Assembly (NCBI GenBank): GCA_009775195.1
Contig: VSPF01000071.1
Coordinates: 1 to 14,167, forward strand
Reading direction: 5' to 3'
Length of the DNA stretch: 14,167 nucleotides
Source: Muribaculaceae bacterium
GTDB lineage: Bacteria; Bacteroidota; Bacteroidia; Bacteroidales; Muribaculaceae
Below the pieces are notes generated by a model that saw only the letters and a list, made by a program, of their open reading frames with translations, had not been told where the DNA came from and searched no databases. Made by a program: the position numbers and the translations under genes. Positions 1 through 7,122 of the stretch are shown one piece after another. Each line of letters begins with the position of its first letter. The stretch's first letter is position 1.

Positions 1-37
1 CGGCGACTGATGAATAATGTGCCAATACGTTTAGCAT
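1..37 (-). CDS. Possible 5' end of the next tail gene (partial)
   Basis: An ATG at 37-35 opens a frame that stays open to the window edge and reads MLNVLAHYSSVA. It follows the tail hub gene on the same strand. Its A overlaps a TGA in another frame (TGATG at 39-35), the kind of junction often seen with translational coupling. Twelve codons are too few to name a family. A competing ATG at 60-58, overlapping the hub gene's TGA, reads only seven codons (MRPMLVG) before stopping at 39-37. The call rests on position and on the open frame, so it is tentative. Confidence 0.3.
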   Translation of the reverse strand, partial: MLNVLAHYSSVA

Positions 38-59
38 CAACCGACTAACATTGGGCGCA

Positions 60-2270
60 TCAACCGCCTATACCTATCAAAAAAATACTGCTCACATGTG
101 CCAGCAGGGGTACCACGTCCGCGCTCCATTTCGTATGTCTGAAAAAAGTAGGGTGCCTGCGCGTGATTTCACCCCACATGGTGTTGACCGGGCCTAATAT
201 CATAAAGCGTACCGCGCCACTTAACTTGTCGCTTTTGCGTATGGGTATGGCTATACCCTCTGCGTCGATACCTACATTATAGTCAATATTGTTTTGTAGG
301 TCAAACTCGGTGCCTATCAGCTTGTCGCCGATTTTTGGGTCGAAGCCTATGGTAAAGCTCTGCTGATAATACTCGTCATCGCTGGCGCACTCTTCGCGAG
401 TCTTATACTTGCGCCATACGAAATCTGAAATCTGGCCGCTCGTGCCGGTCTCGACCACGCACTTGTCGCCTATGATAAGCATACATGCCAGTACGGCGAC
501 TTTTGAAATCTTGTCGGTGCTGTCGCCTATCGCGCTATACTTAAATTCGTACTGCTGCGGCCCTGACCCGGTATATGGCACCAGGCCGCGCAGGGTGTTG
601 TGGTCGTAGACCGGCGTGGCCGACGGCGTGGCGGCTTTATAATACCGCTGAGTATAATACCTGCCGTCGTCGTTGTTGCGGCTCGGCACCGTCTTATGCC
701 ATACCGTGGGATGTGGCGGTATATCCCATGTGACATCGCCGCTGAGGGTCTTGTAGTCGCCTGTAAAATCCATTACCGGGTTTAGTATTATTTTGCCCGA
801 CAGCACTATATAGTTTGTCGTGCTTTCGTCGGATGGCGAGTATATGCCGCCGCCCGTGCTACCATTGTAGACGGCGCACGGTATGGAAGCCTTGAGGCTG
901 TCCTCGGTAGGATATGTGCCCTGCTGGTCGTCGCTGCCATTGCCGTTGACGCTCACCACGAGGTAGTTGGTCATGCTGATTTTTGATACCGGCGAATTGT
1001 CCTTCTTGTCGGCCTTCGTCTCGACCTTTCCGAACGACACTATGGCAACACAAGGCTTGGTGTGCATCAGGTTGGGCAGCGACTGCTGGTTGGTATTGTC
1101 CTGGCAATACTTGTCGATAAGGTTGTCGCCGGTGCCAGTCTCGGGGAATACCCATGCCGGGTTATTACGCACCTGAACATACCAGTCGGTAACGGTACCC
1201 CCGGAATAGTCGGTATCGTGGCCGTGCGTCATAGCGTAGAAAGCGTTATAGGCCTGCTCTCCCTCGCCGTCGGCAGAATACTCGGTGAGGTATTTTTGTC
1301 TATTGGTATAGGGCGATACCAAGGCACTGTCGTCTAACGGGCTTTCGATTATACTCTCGACGCTTTCAACCCTGCACGTCAGCAATATTTGGTTGTAGAC
1401 CTCGCCGATACTTATAGTGGTGTCGGTTGAGGCCACGTTGTCCACGCCAAATACGATGCAGTTTTTGGTAGTGGTTTTAACCGTGCCGGTGGTCAGTTCG
1501 TGCCATGTTATGACATTATCGCTTATCACGCTCTCCCATGAAAATATATAGAACTGCAACCCGTCCTGTACGATATGCAGGTTAAGGTATTTGAGTATCG
1601 ACGTCAGCACTGCGTCCTGTTGCCATACATCATCCTCTTCGTCGCCCAAAAATAAAAGTTCGGATATGGCTATTTGCGTAAATATGCCGTAGCGGTCAGC
1701 GGTCGAGGTCAACGCCTTGCTGCCGTCATAATAATATTGCACACCACCGCTGCCGGTGATGTCGAGAGAGGCGCACGCACCACCGAGTATCTCGCTTATA
1801 ATATCTATAAACGGGCGCTGAGTGGCATCAGCCTTGACTGCATCGTAGACTACACTGAGAGACCCCACGTTGCGGTACTTCGAGTTTTGCAGTGCCGAGA
1901 GCACGTCGATGCACGAAAGCTCTAACTCGTCGTAAACCTCGTTGTAGTTCTGCGAATATGCCTGGGGCTCTATAAAGCCGGCAAATATACACTTACCACC
2001 CTTGAATATGTTTACGACGGCATCCATGCACGAGGCACAGAAGAAATCAGGTATGAAGTCGCGGGTGAGCAGCCTGATGGTCGCCCCGCAGCGCAGCAGA
2101 TGGTCGAAGGTGTCGTTGACGCTGCTTTCGATTTCAACCGGGTTCGTGGTGAAATAAATGCCGCTTTTGTCGTCGCCGATTTCTACCTGCTTTGCGCGGC
2201 TGTTCTCGGTTACGATATGCACAGTGACCGTCTCACCTGACTGCGTTAAAAAACTTCCGTAAAAATACAT
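60..2270 (-). CDS. Tail tip / baseplate hub-like protein following the tape measure
   Basis: This 736-residue protein is encoded directly downstream of the tape measure gene (5-nt gap), where siphoviruses place distal-tail and hub (Tal-like) proteins that cap the tube and support host-binding parts. Residues 1-130 look like one compact domain: a beta-rich start, VNDTFDHLLR (51-60), a DFFCASCMD segment with cysteines 78 and 81, and IFAGFIEPQAYSQ (95-107). It resembles the N-terminal domain of hub proteins I recall from Bacteroidales prophages, but I cannot verify the match. The remainder is rich in Tyr, Asp, Ser and Thr, as expected of an extracellular beta-structured virion protein, and shows no enzyme motif I recognise. 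The ATG at 2270 is followed by an uninterrupted frame. The C-terminus (SSIFLIGIGG) falls just after a T7 run, so the true end could be affected by a frameshift. The tail-tip role is mainly positional. Confidence 0.7.
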   Translation of the reverse strand: MYFYGSFLTQSGETVTVHIVTENSRAKQVEIGDDKSGIYFTTNPVEIESSVNDTFDHLLRCGATIRLLTRDFIPDFFCASCMDAVVNIFKGGKCIFAGFIEPQAYSQNYNEVYDELELSCIDVLSALQNSKYRNVGSLSVVYDAVKADATQRPFIDIISEILGGACASLDITGSGGVQYYYDGSKALTSTADRYGIFTQIAISELLFLGDEEDDVWQQDAVLTSILKYLNLHIVQDGLQFYIFSWESVISDNVITWHELTTGTVKTTTKNCIVFGVDNVASTDTTISIGEVYNQILLTCRVESVESIIESPLDDSALVSPYTNRQKYLTEYSADGEGEQAYNAFYAMTHGHDTDYSGGTVTDWYVQVRNNPAWVFPETGTGDNLIDKYCQDNTNQQSLPNLMHTKPCVAIVSFGKVETKADKKDNSPVSKISMTNYLVVSVNGNGSDDQQGTYPTEDSLKASIPCAVYNGSTGGGIYSPSDESTTNYIVLSGKIILNPVMDFTGDYKTLSGDVTWDIPPHPTVWHKTVPSRNNDDGRYYTQRYYKAATPSATPVYDHNTLRGLVPYTGSGPQQYEFKYSAIGDSTDKISKVAVLACMLIIGDKCVVETGTSGQISDFVWRKYKTREECASDDEYYQQSFTIGFDPKIGDKLIGTEFDLQNNIDYNVGIDAEGIAIPIRKSDKLSGAVRFMILGPVNTMWGEITRRHPTFFRHTKWSADVVPLLAHVSSIFLIGIGG
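79..107 (-). terminator. Weak terminator-like hairpin at the end of the hub gene
   Basis: On the minus strand a 5-bp stem, CTGCT (107-103) with AGCAG (92-88), encloses a 10-nt loop containing the palindrome CACATGTG. It is followed by TA and then seven T (85-79). The element lies inside the last codons of the hub gene, just before its TGA. The stem is short, so termination would be weak or partial, and it could be chance. Confidence 0.25.
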
Positions 2271-2275
2271 GGCCG

Positions 2276-4423
2276 TCAGAGTTTTATGTTTGTTTTCCTA
2301 CCCGATTTACTGGCTATCCGTGTTTCGTTAGCCAGTACGCAAATAATCTCACGGCCGGAAGCGCGAAGGGTGCCGCCGATAATCACCGGCTGACCCACAG
2401 GGCTGAGCATACCGCGCAGCTTGTCGAGCGGTGCTATGACCTCGGGGTTGCTCGACGCTCCGGCATACTCGCCGATAAGTCCGACAGTCGGGCCGCTTAC
2501 TATGCCGCCGTTTGCAAAGGCTGGGAGGGCCTTTACTGCCGACACCATGGCCGTAAGCTGGGCCAGGCCGGCAGCGGCAAATGCTATCCAACCGAACGGT
2601 CCCAATGTCGCACCTTCGGCAGTCGCTGCTGCATAGCCCGACACCATTGTCGCTATCGCCTGGGCCATGGTGCCGGCGACATTGAGCTCGGGTATCTCGA
2701 GGGCGTTGCCGAGGCCGCTTATAGAACTGCCGAGCTGGCCGAAGGCGTCTGCCGCGTCTTTTGTCGACGTCTCGGCCTTTTTGCCCATATTGCCAAACGT
2801 CTTAGACAAGTCTTCTATAACAGGCTTGACCTTCGCTATATCAGTCTCGAGTGTAGTCCCGAGGTCGGGCAGTATATCGGGCCGCTTCGGTGCTTCGGGG
2901 AACTTGTATCTAAACTCGACTATCCGCTTACGTAATTCGAGCGCGTCGAGTTCCTTGTAGAGCCGTGCACGGCTGCCCTCGTCGACGGATAACTCTATTT
3001 TGGTACGCAGCACATTTATCTGCTTGGTGATGGCAGCTATCGAGCCATCGGGTGCATTCGCCTCTGCTGCAGCCCCCGGAGATTTTATAGCCGGGACGCC
3101 GGCCTTTGCGTAACGCTTCTCGGCCTCGGCCAAATCGATAGAGGGGGCGGCCTTCGGTTTCGACACGTCTACTTTTACCTCTACCTTTTTGCCACCGAGG
3201 CCCAGGATTTTTTTAAGCCAATCCCACGCTGCCTTGCATTTCTCTACCAGCCATTCGAAGGCCTTTGCCAGCCCGTTCATGATAGCGGTGGCAAGCGGCT
3301 TGATAGCTTCCCATACTTTGTTTACTATATTCCTAAAACTCTCGCAGTTATTGTACGCATAGATTACAGCAGCCACCAATGCGCCGACAGCTACAATAAT
3401 CAAGCCTATGGGGTTGGCCGTCAGCACCAGGTTTAATACCTTTTGTACGGCGGTCCATGCCACAGTTACCGCGCTTACGGCCTTCTGCGCTGCGGCCAAG
3501 GCCAGCGCTGCGCCTTTGTTTTTAATAAATGCAATAGTAGACACTGCAAACGCCTTAACACTGTCATACATTGTTACTGTCAGCGTTTTTATACCGGCAA
3601 CCAAAGTCGAAACCGCTGCTAATGCCTGACTGGCTTGAGCTGCGATAGTAACAAATGGCAAAGCGCCATTCACCAGACCACCAATTTGTTCCTTGACATC
3701 CCCCAAGGTATTAGCTAACTGCTGCTGCCGACCGCTTTCCGTCAATGCTAATTCCTGGTTCATATTGCCTACGTTGTCGGTAATAATCTGAGCCAACATT
3801 GCCGCGCGTTCGGCTTCGGTGCCATACTTCATTACGTTCTCCTGGGCCTCGGTAAAGGTAATGCCGACCCGTGTGAGTGCCGACGTTTGGCCCTGCATGG
3901 CCTTGCCCATTAAATTAGCCACGCTAACGGCATCCCCGGTAGTCGCATTGAGTCCTTTTTGCTGAGCCAGCAAATTATTCATGGCCGGAAGCAAAGTCTC
4001 TATGCTGGACTTTTGGGTCAGGAAGGTTGCTACCTGTTGGGCGCTGCTTAGCTGCACCTCGTCGCCTATTACACCAATCTCTTGCTGAGCACTGGCAAGG
4101 TCCTTGATGCTTTGTATCTCGGCATCGGTGGCGCCCATGCGCTGCTGCATTACGGTTTCCAACTTGCGCTCGGCAGTCTCCTGTACGGCATAGGCATTGG
4201 CTAAGTCCTGCATGGCACCTTGCAGCTGGGTAAAGCTGCGTTGAGCGGCATCTATGCCGGTAGCAAGAGCCGCGAAGTTTATAACACTTCCCTTCAACTG
4301 GCTGGCCTCTGATATAACGCCGGTCATAGCACGTTTTAAGCCGTCGGCACTCGCAGCCAACTGCTTAAACGTCTTATCGTCACCTTCCATTTTGAAGGTT
4401 ATGCTGATAGTGTTACCTGCCAT
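2276..4423 (-). CDS. Tail tape measure protein
   Basis: This 715-residue protein sets tail length, acts as the scaffold for tube assembly, and is usually ejected ahead of the DNA. The N-terminal 250 residues are helical and Gln/Ala-rich, with coiled-coil character. The motif TANPIGLI (335-342) followed by a hydrophobic stretch to about 356 is a hallmark of tape measure proteins. A second hydrophobic segment lies at about 607-630. The C-terminal signature FANGGIVSGPTVGLIGEYAG (636-655) with EVIAPL (661-666) is also typical of the family. No lytic transglycosylase or peptidase motif is visible. It is the longest gene between the chaperone pair and the hub, and its ATG lies one base after the chaperone extension's stop. 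At about 0.15 nm per residue the length predicts a tail of roughly 105-110 nm. Confidence 0.95.
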   Translation of the reverse strand: MAGNTISITFKMEGDDKTFKQLAASADGLKRAMTGVISEASQLKGSVINFAALATGIDAAQRSFTQLQGAMQDLANAYAVQETAERKLETVMQQRMGATDAEIQSIKDLASAQQEIGVIGDEVQLSSAQQVATFLTQKSSIETLLPAMNNLLAQQKGLNATTGDAVSVANLMGKAMQGQTSALTRVGITFTEAQENVMKYGTEAERAAMLAQIITDNVGNMNQELALTESGRQQQLANTLGDVKEQIGGLVNGALPFVTIAAQASQALAAVSTLVAGIKTLTVTMYDSVKAFAVSTIAFIKNKGAALALAAAQKAVSAVTVAWTAVQKVLNLVLTANPIGLIIVAVGALVAAVIYAYNNCESFRNIVNKVWEAIKPLATAIMNGLAKAFEWLVEKCKAAWDWLKKILGLGGKKVEVKVDVSKPKAAPSIDLAEAEKRYAKAGVPAIKSPGAAAEANAPDGSIAAITKQINVLRTKIELSVDEGSRARLYKELDALELRKRIVEFRYKFPEAPKRPDILPDLGTTLETDIAKVKPVIEDLSKTFGNMGKKAETSTKDAADAFGQLGSSISGLGNALEIPELNVAGTMAQAIATMVSGYAAATAEGATLGPFGWIAFAAAGLAQLTAMVSAVKALPAFANGGIVSGPTVGLIGEYAGASSNPEVIAPLDKLRGMLSPVGQPVIIGGTLRASGREIICVLANETRIASKSGRKTNIKL

Positions 4424-4424
4424 A

Positions 4425-4772
4425 TTAAATTAATTCAGCGCCTAATTTCGCCACTAATTGCTCCATACGTGCCCGCTGCTCATTGGCCGACATCGGCGGC
4501 GCTGCATGCTTTTCGACTTTAGGGTCCCAAGGAAAGGGCAATAGTTTTTCAGGCGTGAGTTTACTACCTTTTGCTAAGTACGGTTGTATAGTGATAAAGG
4601 CAAGCAATCGCACACGCTGCCATTTATCCTTAAAATCAATATCGCGCTGTTCTGCGTAGGCTTTCCAGATTGCCGCAAATTCTTGAAATTCTAACTTACA
4701 AAAATCGTCATAGCGTAGACCTATACAGCCCAGCGCGATACCTAATAATTCATAAATGCCTTTTGGCTTTAG
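4425..4772 (-). CDS. Tail assembly chaperone C-terminal (T-like) part, read by -1 frameshift
   Basis: A frame lying -1 relative to the upstream chaperone gene is open for about 115 codons from the A9 run to a TAA at 4427-4425. It reads LKPKGIYELLGIALGCIGLR and then a segment rich in Trp, Tyr and charged residues. No ATG lies near its 5' end and most of it precedes the first internal GTG (4613), so it makes best sense as the C-terminal part of a fusion of about 215 residues. In lambda-like tails the G and GT products made this way bind tube subunits and the tape measure and are absent from the finished virion. The motif IYELLGIALG...DDFCKLEF resembles T-domain proteins of other siphophages. 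The tape measure ATG follows one base after the stop. The fusion is inferred from frame geometry. Confidence 0.82.
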   Translation of the reverse strand, partial: LKPKGIYELLGIALGCIGLRYDDFCKLEFQEFAAIWKAYAEQRDIDFKDKWQRVRLLAFITIQPYLAKGSKLTPEKLLPFPWDPKVEKHAAPPMSANEQRARMEQLVAKLGAELI

Positions 4773-5071
4773 CTTTTTTTTTCAGCATCACCATGCCCCA
4801 CGTTATCGCCTTGCATTTGTTTAGCCCACGCGGTCATATCTTCAGGGCTGAGGGCGTCGGCGAAGTCCATCAAAGACATTTCAAAGGGTACTTTATCAGC
4901 AGAGGAAGCCGAGGCCACGCAGCAATATAGATAAACGCACAGTTCGGAAAAGCTTCCTTCTTGTAGCTCCGTTACTTCCTTACCCGTTTCTTTCTTAAAG
5001 CGCAGTGCCGCGCCCATCGTAGGACGGCAAGGGTAGTCTACGCCGTTAATATTTACTATAACTTTTGCCAC
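4769..5071 (-). CDS. Tail assembly chaperone, G-like zero-frame product
   Basis: This 100-residue protein lies between the tail tube and the tape measure, the standard position of the tail assembly chaperone. The sequence is acidic and helical after a short beta-like start (VIVNINGVDYPCRP). The proposed start is a GTG at 5071-5069, three bases after the tail tube stop; no upstream in-frame start is available without entering the tube gene, and the next internal ATG would remove the conserved-looking start. The protein ends in AEKKS, encoded across an A9 run immediately before the TAA at 4771-4769. A -1 slip there would join it to the downstream frame. The family's usual two-product arrangement fits, with the short form made in excess of the fusion. 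Confidence 0.85.
   Translation of the reverse strand: MAKVIVNINGVDYPCRPTMGAALRFKKETGKEVTELQEGSFSELCVYLYCCVASASSADKVPFEMSLMDFADALSPEDMTAWAKQMQGDNVGHGDAEKKS
4774..4782 (-). other. Probable -1 ribosomal frameshift site (A9) for the tail chaperone
   Basis: Nine A residues on the minus strand occur within GCT GAA AAA AAA AGC TAA, four codons or fewer before the zero-frame stop. The run contains overlapping A AAA AAA/AAG heptamers, which allow tandem slippage by one base. After slipping, the frame is open for about 115 codons up to the tape measure gene. No strong downstream stem is obvious; only GCC-AAAA-GGC (3 bp) follows, and no clear upstream Shine-Dalgarno stimulator is seen. The long homopolymer may be sufficient alone. 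Confidence 0.8.
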
Positions 5072-5074
5072 GGC

Positions 5075-5554
5075 TTATTCGGATGCTGCAGTTGTTTCTG
5101 TAATCGCGCTGTCGTCGAATGTTACTTCGCCATCGTTTTCGAGGCTGATGCTGTAAGTGGCATCATCATTCGCGTCATCTGTACGTTCAAGCGAGGCTAC
5201 CACGAATTTACCAGTCAGATATGGAGTGTCGGTATTCCCTCGTTCCATACACTTAACGTCGACGCTCTTGCCTGCCGATATCATTGCCAGACAAGATTTG
5301 TAGCCCGTTTCCGTCTCCTGGTAGAACACCAGACCCTCAGCTGAGATAGATACGCCGAGGCCGATAACGCCCTTGTTCTTCCATAAGCCCGTAGAAATAG
5401 GAGCAGAGGCCACTGGCTTTACCGCGCGGTCCTTGGTCTCGCTGTTGATTGTTGTTTTGTGCGTGGTACAGTGGCCTATTGCCTTGCCGCCGACGTACAG
5501 CAGCATGTCGCTACCGTTGCAGTAGCCGGTTTTGATTGGTGTTGTTGCTGACAT
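5075..5554 (-). CDS. Major tail tube protein
   Basis: This 159-residue protein probably forms the stacked hexameric rings of the non-contractile tail tube. It begins MSATTPIKTGYCNGSDMLLY and has a beta-rich pattern with a central GVIGLGVSISAEGLVFYQET segment and a late SLENDGEVTF segment. This fits the TP901-1-type tail tube family in size and layout. It sits between the DUF3168 completion gene (27 nt upstream) and the chaperone gene (3 nt downstream). The 27-nt leader is AT-rich (ATATTTAAAACTAATCAATA then AAAATC before ATG), which suits efficient initiation in Bacteroidetes and a highly expressed structural protein. The acidic C-terminal tail (DDSAITETTAASE) is probably flexible. There is no Ig-like decoration domain. 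Confidence 0.85.
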   Translation of the reverse strand: MSATTPIKTGYCNGSDMLLYVGGKAIGHCTTHKTTINSETKDRAVKPVASAPISTGLWKNKGVIGLGVSISAEGLVFYQETETGYKSCLAMISAGKSVDVKCMERGNTDTPYLTGKFVVASLERTDDANDDATYSISLENDGEVTFDDSAITETTAASE

Positions 5555-5581
5555 GATTTTTATTGATTAGTTTTAAATATT

Positions 5582-5974
5582 CTACATTCTCACGCTAAAG
5601 ACCAACTGCTGCACGAAGGCGTCATCCTGGTAGGCCTCCTCGCTGTCGACGAGATAGCATGAGCGCAAACGCATACCGTCATGCTCGGCGGTCACTTGGT
5701 CTAATGCGGCGCGTACCGCCTCGGCCAGCTCGACACCCTCGCCGTATCGCTCCGTAAAGCAAATGACCTCTATTTGTATTTCGCCTGCGCCGGGCTGTCC
5801 GCTTTTCTGCGGATTGGGCGACAGTGAGGTACGGCGGTAGAGTATGTAGGGCAAATCGGCGCAATCAGTCGCTACCGGGAAAACCTTGTTAGTCCTTGCG
5901 GCTACTTCGGCATCCTCCAGTAGTACGGCACGGATAATCGCCCCGGCACTTAATGATGTTTTAGGTACAGCCAT
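5582..5974 (-). CDS. DUF3168-type tail completion / tail terminator protein
   Basis: This 130-residue protein resembles the DUF3168 family (related to SPP1 gp17), which caps the tube end facing the head and makes the tail-to-head joint. Visible family features are an N-terminal helix (AGAIIRAVLLEDAEVAART), then VFPVATDCADLPYILYRR, a beta strand with charged flanks (EIQIEVICFTERYGEGVELA), and a C-terminal strand AFVQQLVFSVRM. The ATG at 5974 overlaps the end of the gp10-like gene by 14 nt, suggesting translational coupling. Its position between the gp10-like gene and the tail tube is the canonical HK97/SPP1 order. Confidence 0.85.
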   Translation of the reverse strand: MAVPKTSLSAGAIIRAVLLEDAEVAARTNKVFPVATDCADLPYILYRRTSLSPNPQKSGQPGAGEIQIEVICFTERYGEGVELAEAVRAALDQVTAEHDGMRLRSCYLVDSEEAYQDDAFVQQLVFSVRM

Positions 5975-6485
5975 ATTTTTTAGCTACTTTTCTTACACTG
6001 TTAATTACTTCGTTGTGCAGGTTGTCGGTAACGCTGTCGCGCACGTCGGACGCAGTCTTTTGCATAAATCCGTACCGCTTCATAAATCCGCGTGTACGTC
6101 CTGTTTTCCATTTGCCACCTACCAAATACCGTGTAGCCTTTTTTGATTTTCGCCACTTGGTACCGGCTTCGGCCCATATCAGCACAGGTTTTTTTAGTCC
6201 TTTGCGGTTTATATGAAATCCGTACTCCTTGCCAGTCTTACCGGCTTTTTTAGTGCCGATAGTAACACGAAATCCGGCTTTACGCTTGAAAACTACGGCG
6301 CGTACTCCACGCTCTAAATCTTTGTCGGTTCGGATGCTTCCGCGCAGATTATTTAAGGCGGTTTTGCGTACTCGGTTAGCCTCGCGCCTAAATGCCCCTT
6401 TTAGGGCTTTCAGTCGCTTTTTGGTATCCATTTCGGCAAATAGCCGCTGTAAATCCTCGTCGTCGTATTGCATTGTCGCCGCCAT
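5961..6485 (-). CDS. HK97 gp10-like head-tail connection / tail completion protein
   Basis: This very basic 174-residue protein fits the HK97 gp10 family (related to SPP1 gp16.1) in size, charge and position between head closure and DUF3168. The N-terminal half is a Lys/Arg-rich helix (KKRLKALKGAFRREANRVRK). It is followed by beta segments (RVTIGTKKAG) and a short WAEAGTKWRKS motif typical of the family's central loop, then a C-terminal helix. The ATG at 6485 lies three bases after the previous stop. The protein probably joins the tail's upper end to the head-closure ring. The exact role is assigned from gene order as much as from sequence. Confidence 0.8.
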   Translation of the reverse strand: MAATMQYDDEDLQRLFAEMDTKKRLKALKGAFRREANRVRKTALNNLRGSIRTDKDLERGVRAVVFKRKAGFRVTIGTKKAGKTGKEYGFHINRKGLKKPVLIWAEAGTKWRKSKKATRYLVGGKWKTGRTRGFMKRYGFMQKTASDVRDSVTDNLHNEVINSVRKVAKKYGCT

Positions 6486-6488
6486 AGA

Positions 6489-6809
6489 CTATTTGTTTAC
6501 TCGCTCACAAACTAAGGTTTTCATACCCCTGTCGATGTTAGGTATAATGTTAGTCACCGTGTACTCATAGCCGCCCAGCTGCTTAACGCGCCAGTTTTCT
6601 TTTACCGGGTGGGCGTCGCGTATGTTGAACTCGGCGCGATAGTCCGGGAAATGTTCGCCGACTTCCTCACTACGGCTACCGCTCGTTTTTACACGCTCGG
6701 CGGCCACTGTGCGAAATTCTTTGTAAATTGGTGCTTCCTCACCGAAGCCATCCGTATCGGTGACAGGCTCCAGCAAAACCAACTTATATTTCATTCTCCC
6801 TGCTTGCAT
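6489..6809 (-). CDS. Head-tail adaptor / head closure protein (SPP1 gp16 type)
   Basis: This 106-residue protein matches the small beta-barrel head-closure family, which forms a ring under the connector and stops DNA leaking from the filled head. The start MQAGRMKYKLVLLEPVTDTD matches the family's usual opening (M-x-AG-x-hydrophobic/basic, then 'Pxxxxd.fGe'), so I keep the ATG at 6809 although it overlaps the connector gene by 26 nt. A second ATG at 6794 also follows a GGGAG, but using it would remove the conserved opening. The centre has RTVAAERVKTSGSR, and the C-terminus has the strand pattern GGYEYTVTNIIPNIDRGMKT typical of the fold. Confidence 0.87.
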   Translation of the reverse strand: MQAGRMKYKLVLLEPVTDTDGFGEEAPIYKEFRTVAAERVKTSGSRSEEVGEHFPDYRAEFNIRDAHPVKENWRVKQLGGYEYTVTNIIPNIDRGMKTLVCERVNK

Positions 6810-7110
6810 CGCTTACCAATATCCGATAAGGTTTGACTAAGGCCTGTAGCGCGTCGGGCACTTCGTGCATCTGCACGCCGCTGACGCTTTCGCGCTGGTT
6901 GTACCAGTGCGCCGCCAGCATCATCACCGCGTGTTTCAGCGGCGCCGGGAACTCCCCGTAGCTGCCTACTATCTCTTCGGCAGTGCGGTTAGTGGCTGTC
7001 ACGACCGACTCCTCGGCAGCCGCCAACAAGTGCTGTAGGTACTCGTCGTCGTCGGCAAAGTCGTCGGCCCTGACATGCTTCTTGAATAATGCCAAACTCA
7101 CTAAGGCCAT
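6784..7110 (-). CDS. Head-tail connector protein (HK97 gp6-like)
   Basis: This 108-residue, mostly helical acidic protein has the form of the HK97 gp6/SPP1 gp15 connector, which docks as a ring beneath the portal. It has the family layout: an N-terminal LALFKKHVRADDFADDDEYLQ segment, a second helix AAAEESVVTATNR, and a long helix APLKHAVMMLAAHWYNQRES, followed by a VPDALQALVKPYR segment before the end. Family members share the 'A...L...WYN.RE' helix and the 'P.....L..PYR' tail. It starts 12 nt after the major capsid stop and overlaps the head-closure gene, consistent with coordinated production. Confidence 0.9.
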   Translation of the reverse strand: MALVSLALFKKHVRADDFADDDEYLQHLLAAAEESVVTATNRTAEEIVGSYGEFPAPLKHAVMMLAAHWYNQRESVSGVQMHEVPDALQALVKPYRILVSDASRENEI

Positions 7111-7122
7111 AGTCTAAATCTA

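Noticed and set aside
4425..4613. A separate 62-residue gene starting at GTG 4613
   Set aside because: Its frame is open far upstream to the A9 run and has T-domain-like sequence there, so it is better explained as the end of the frameshifted chaperone.
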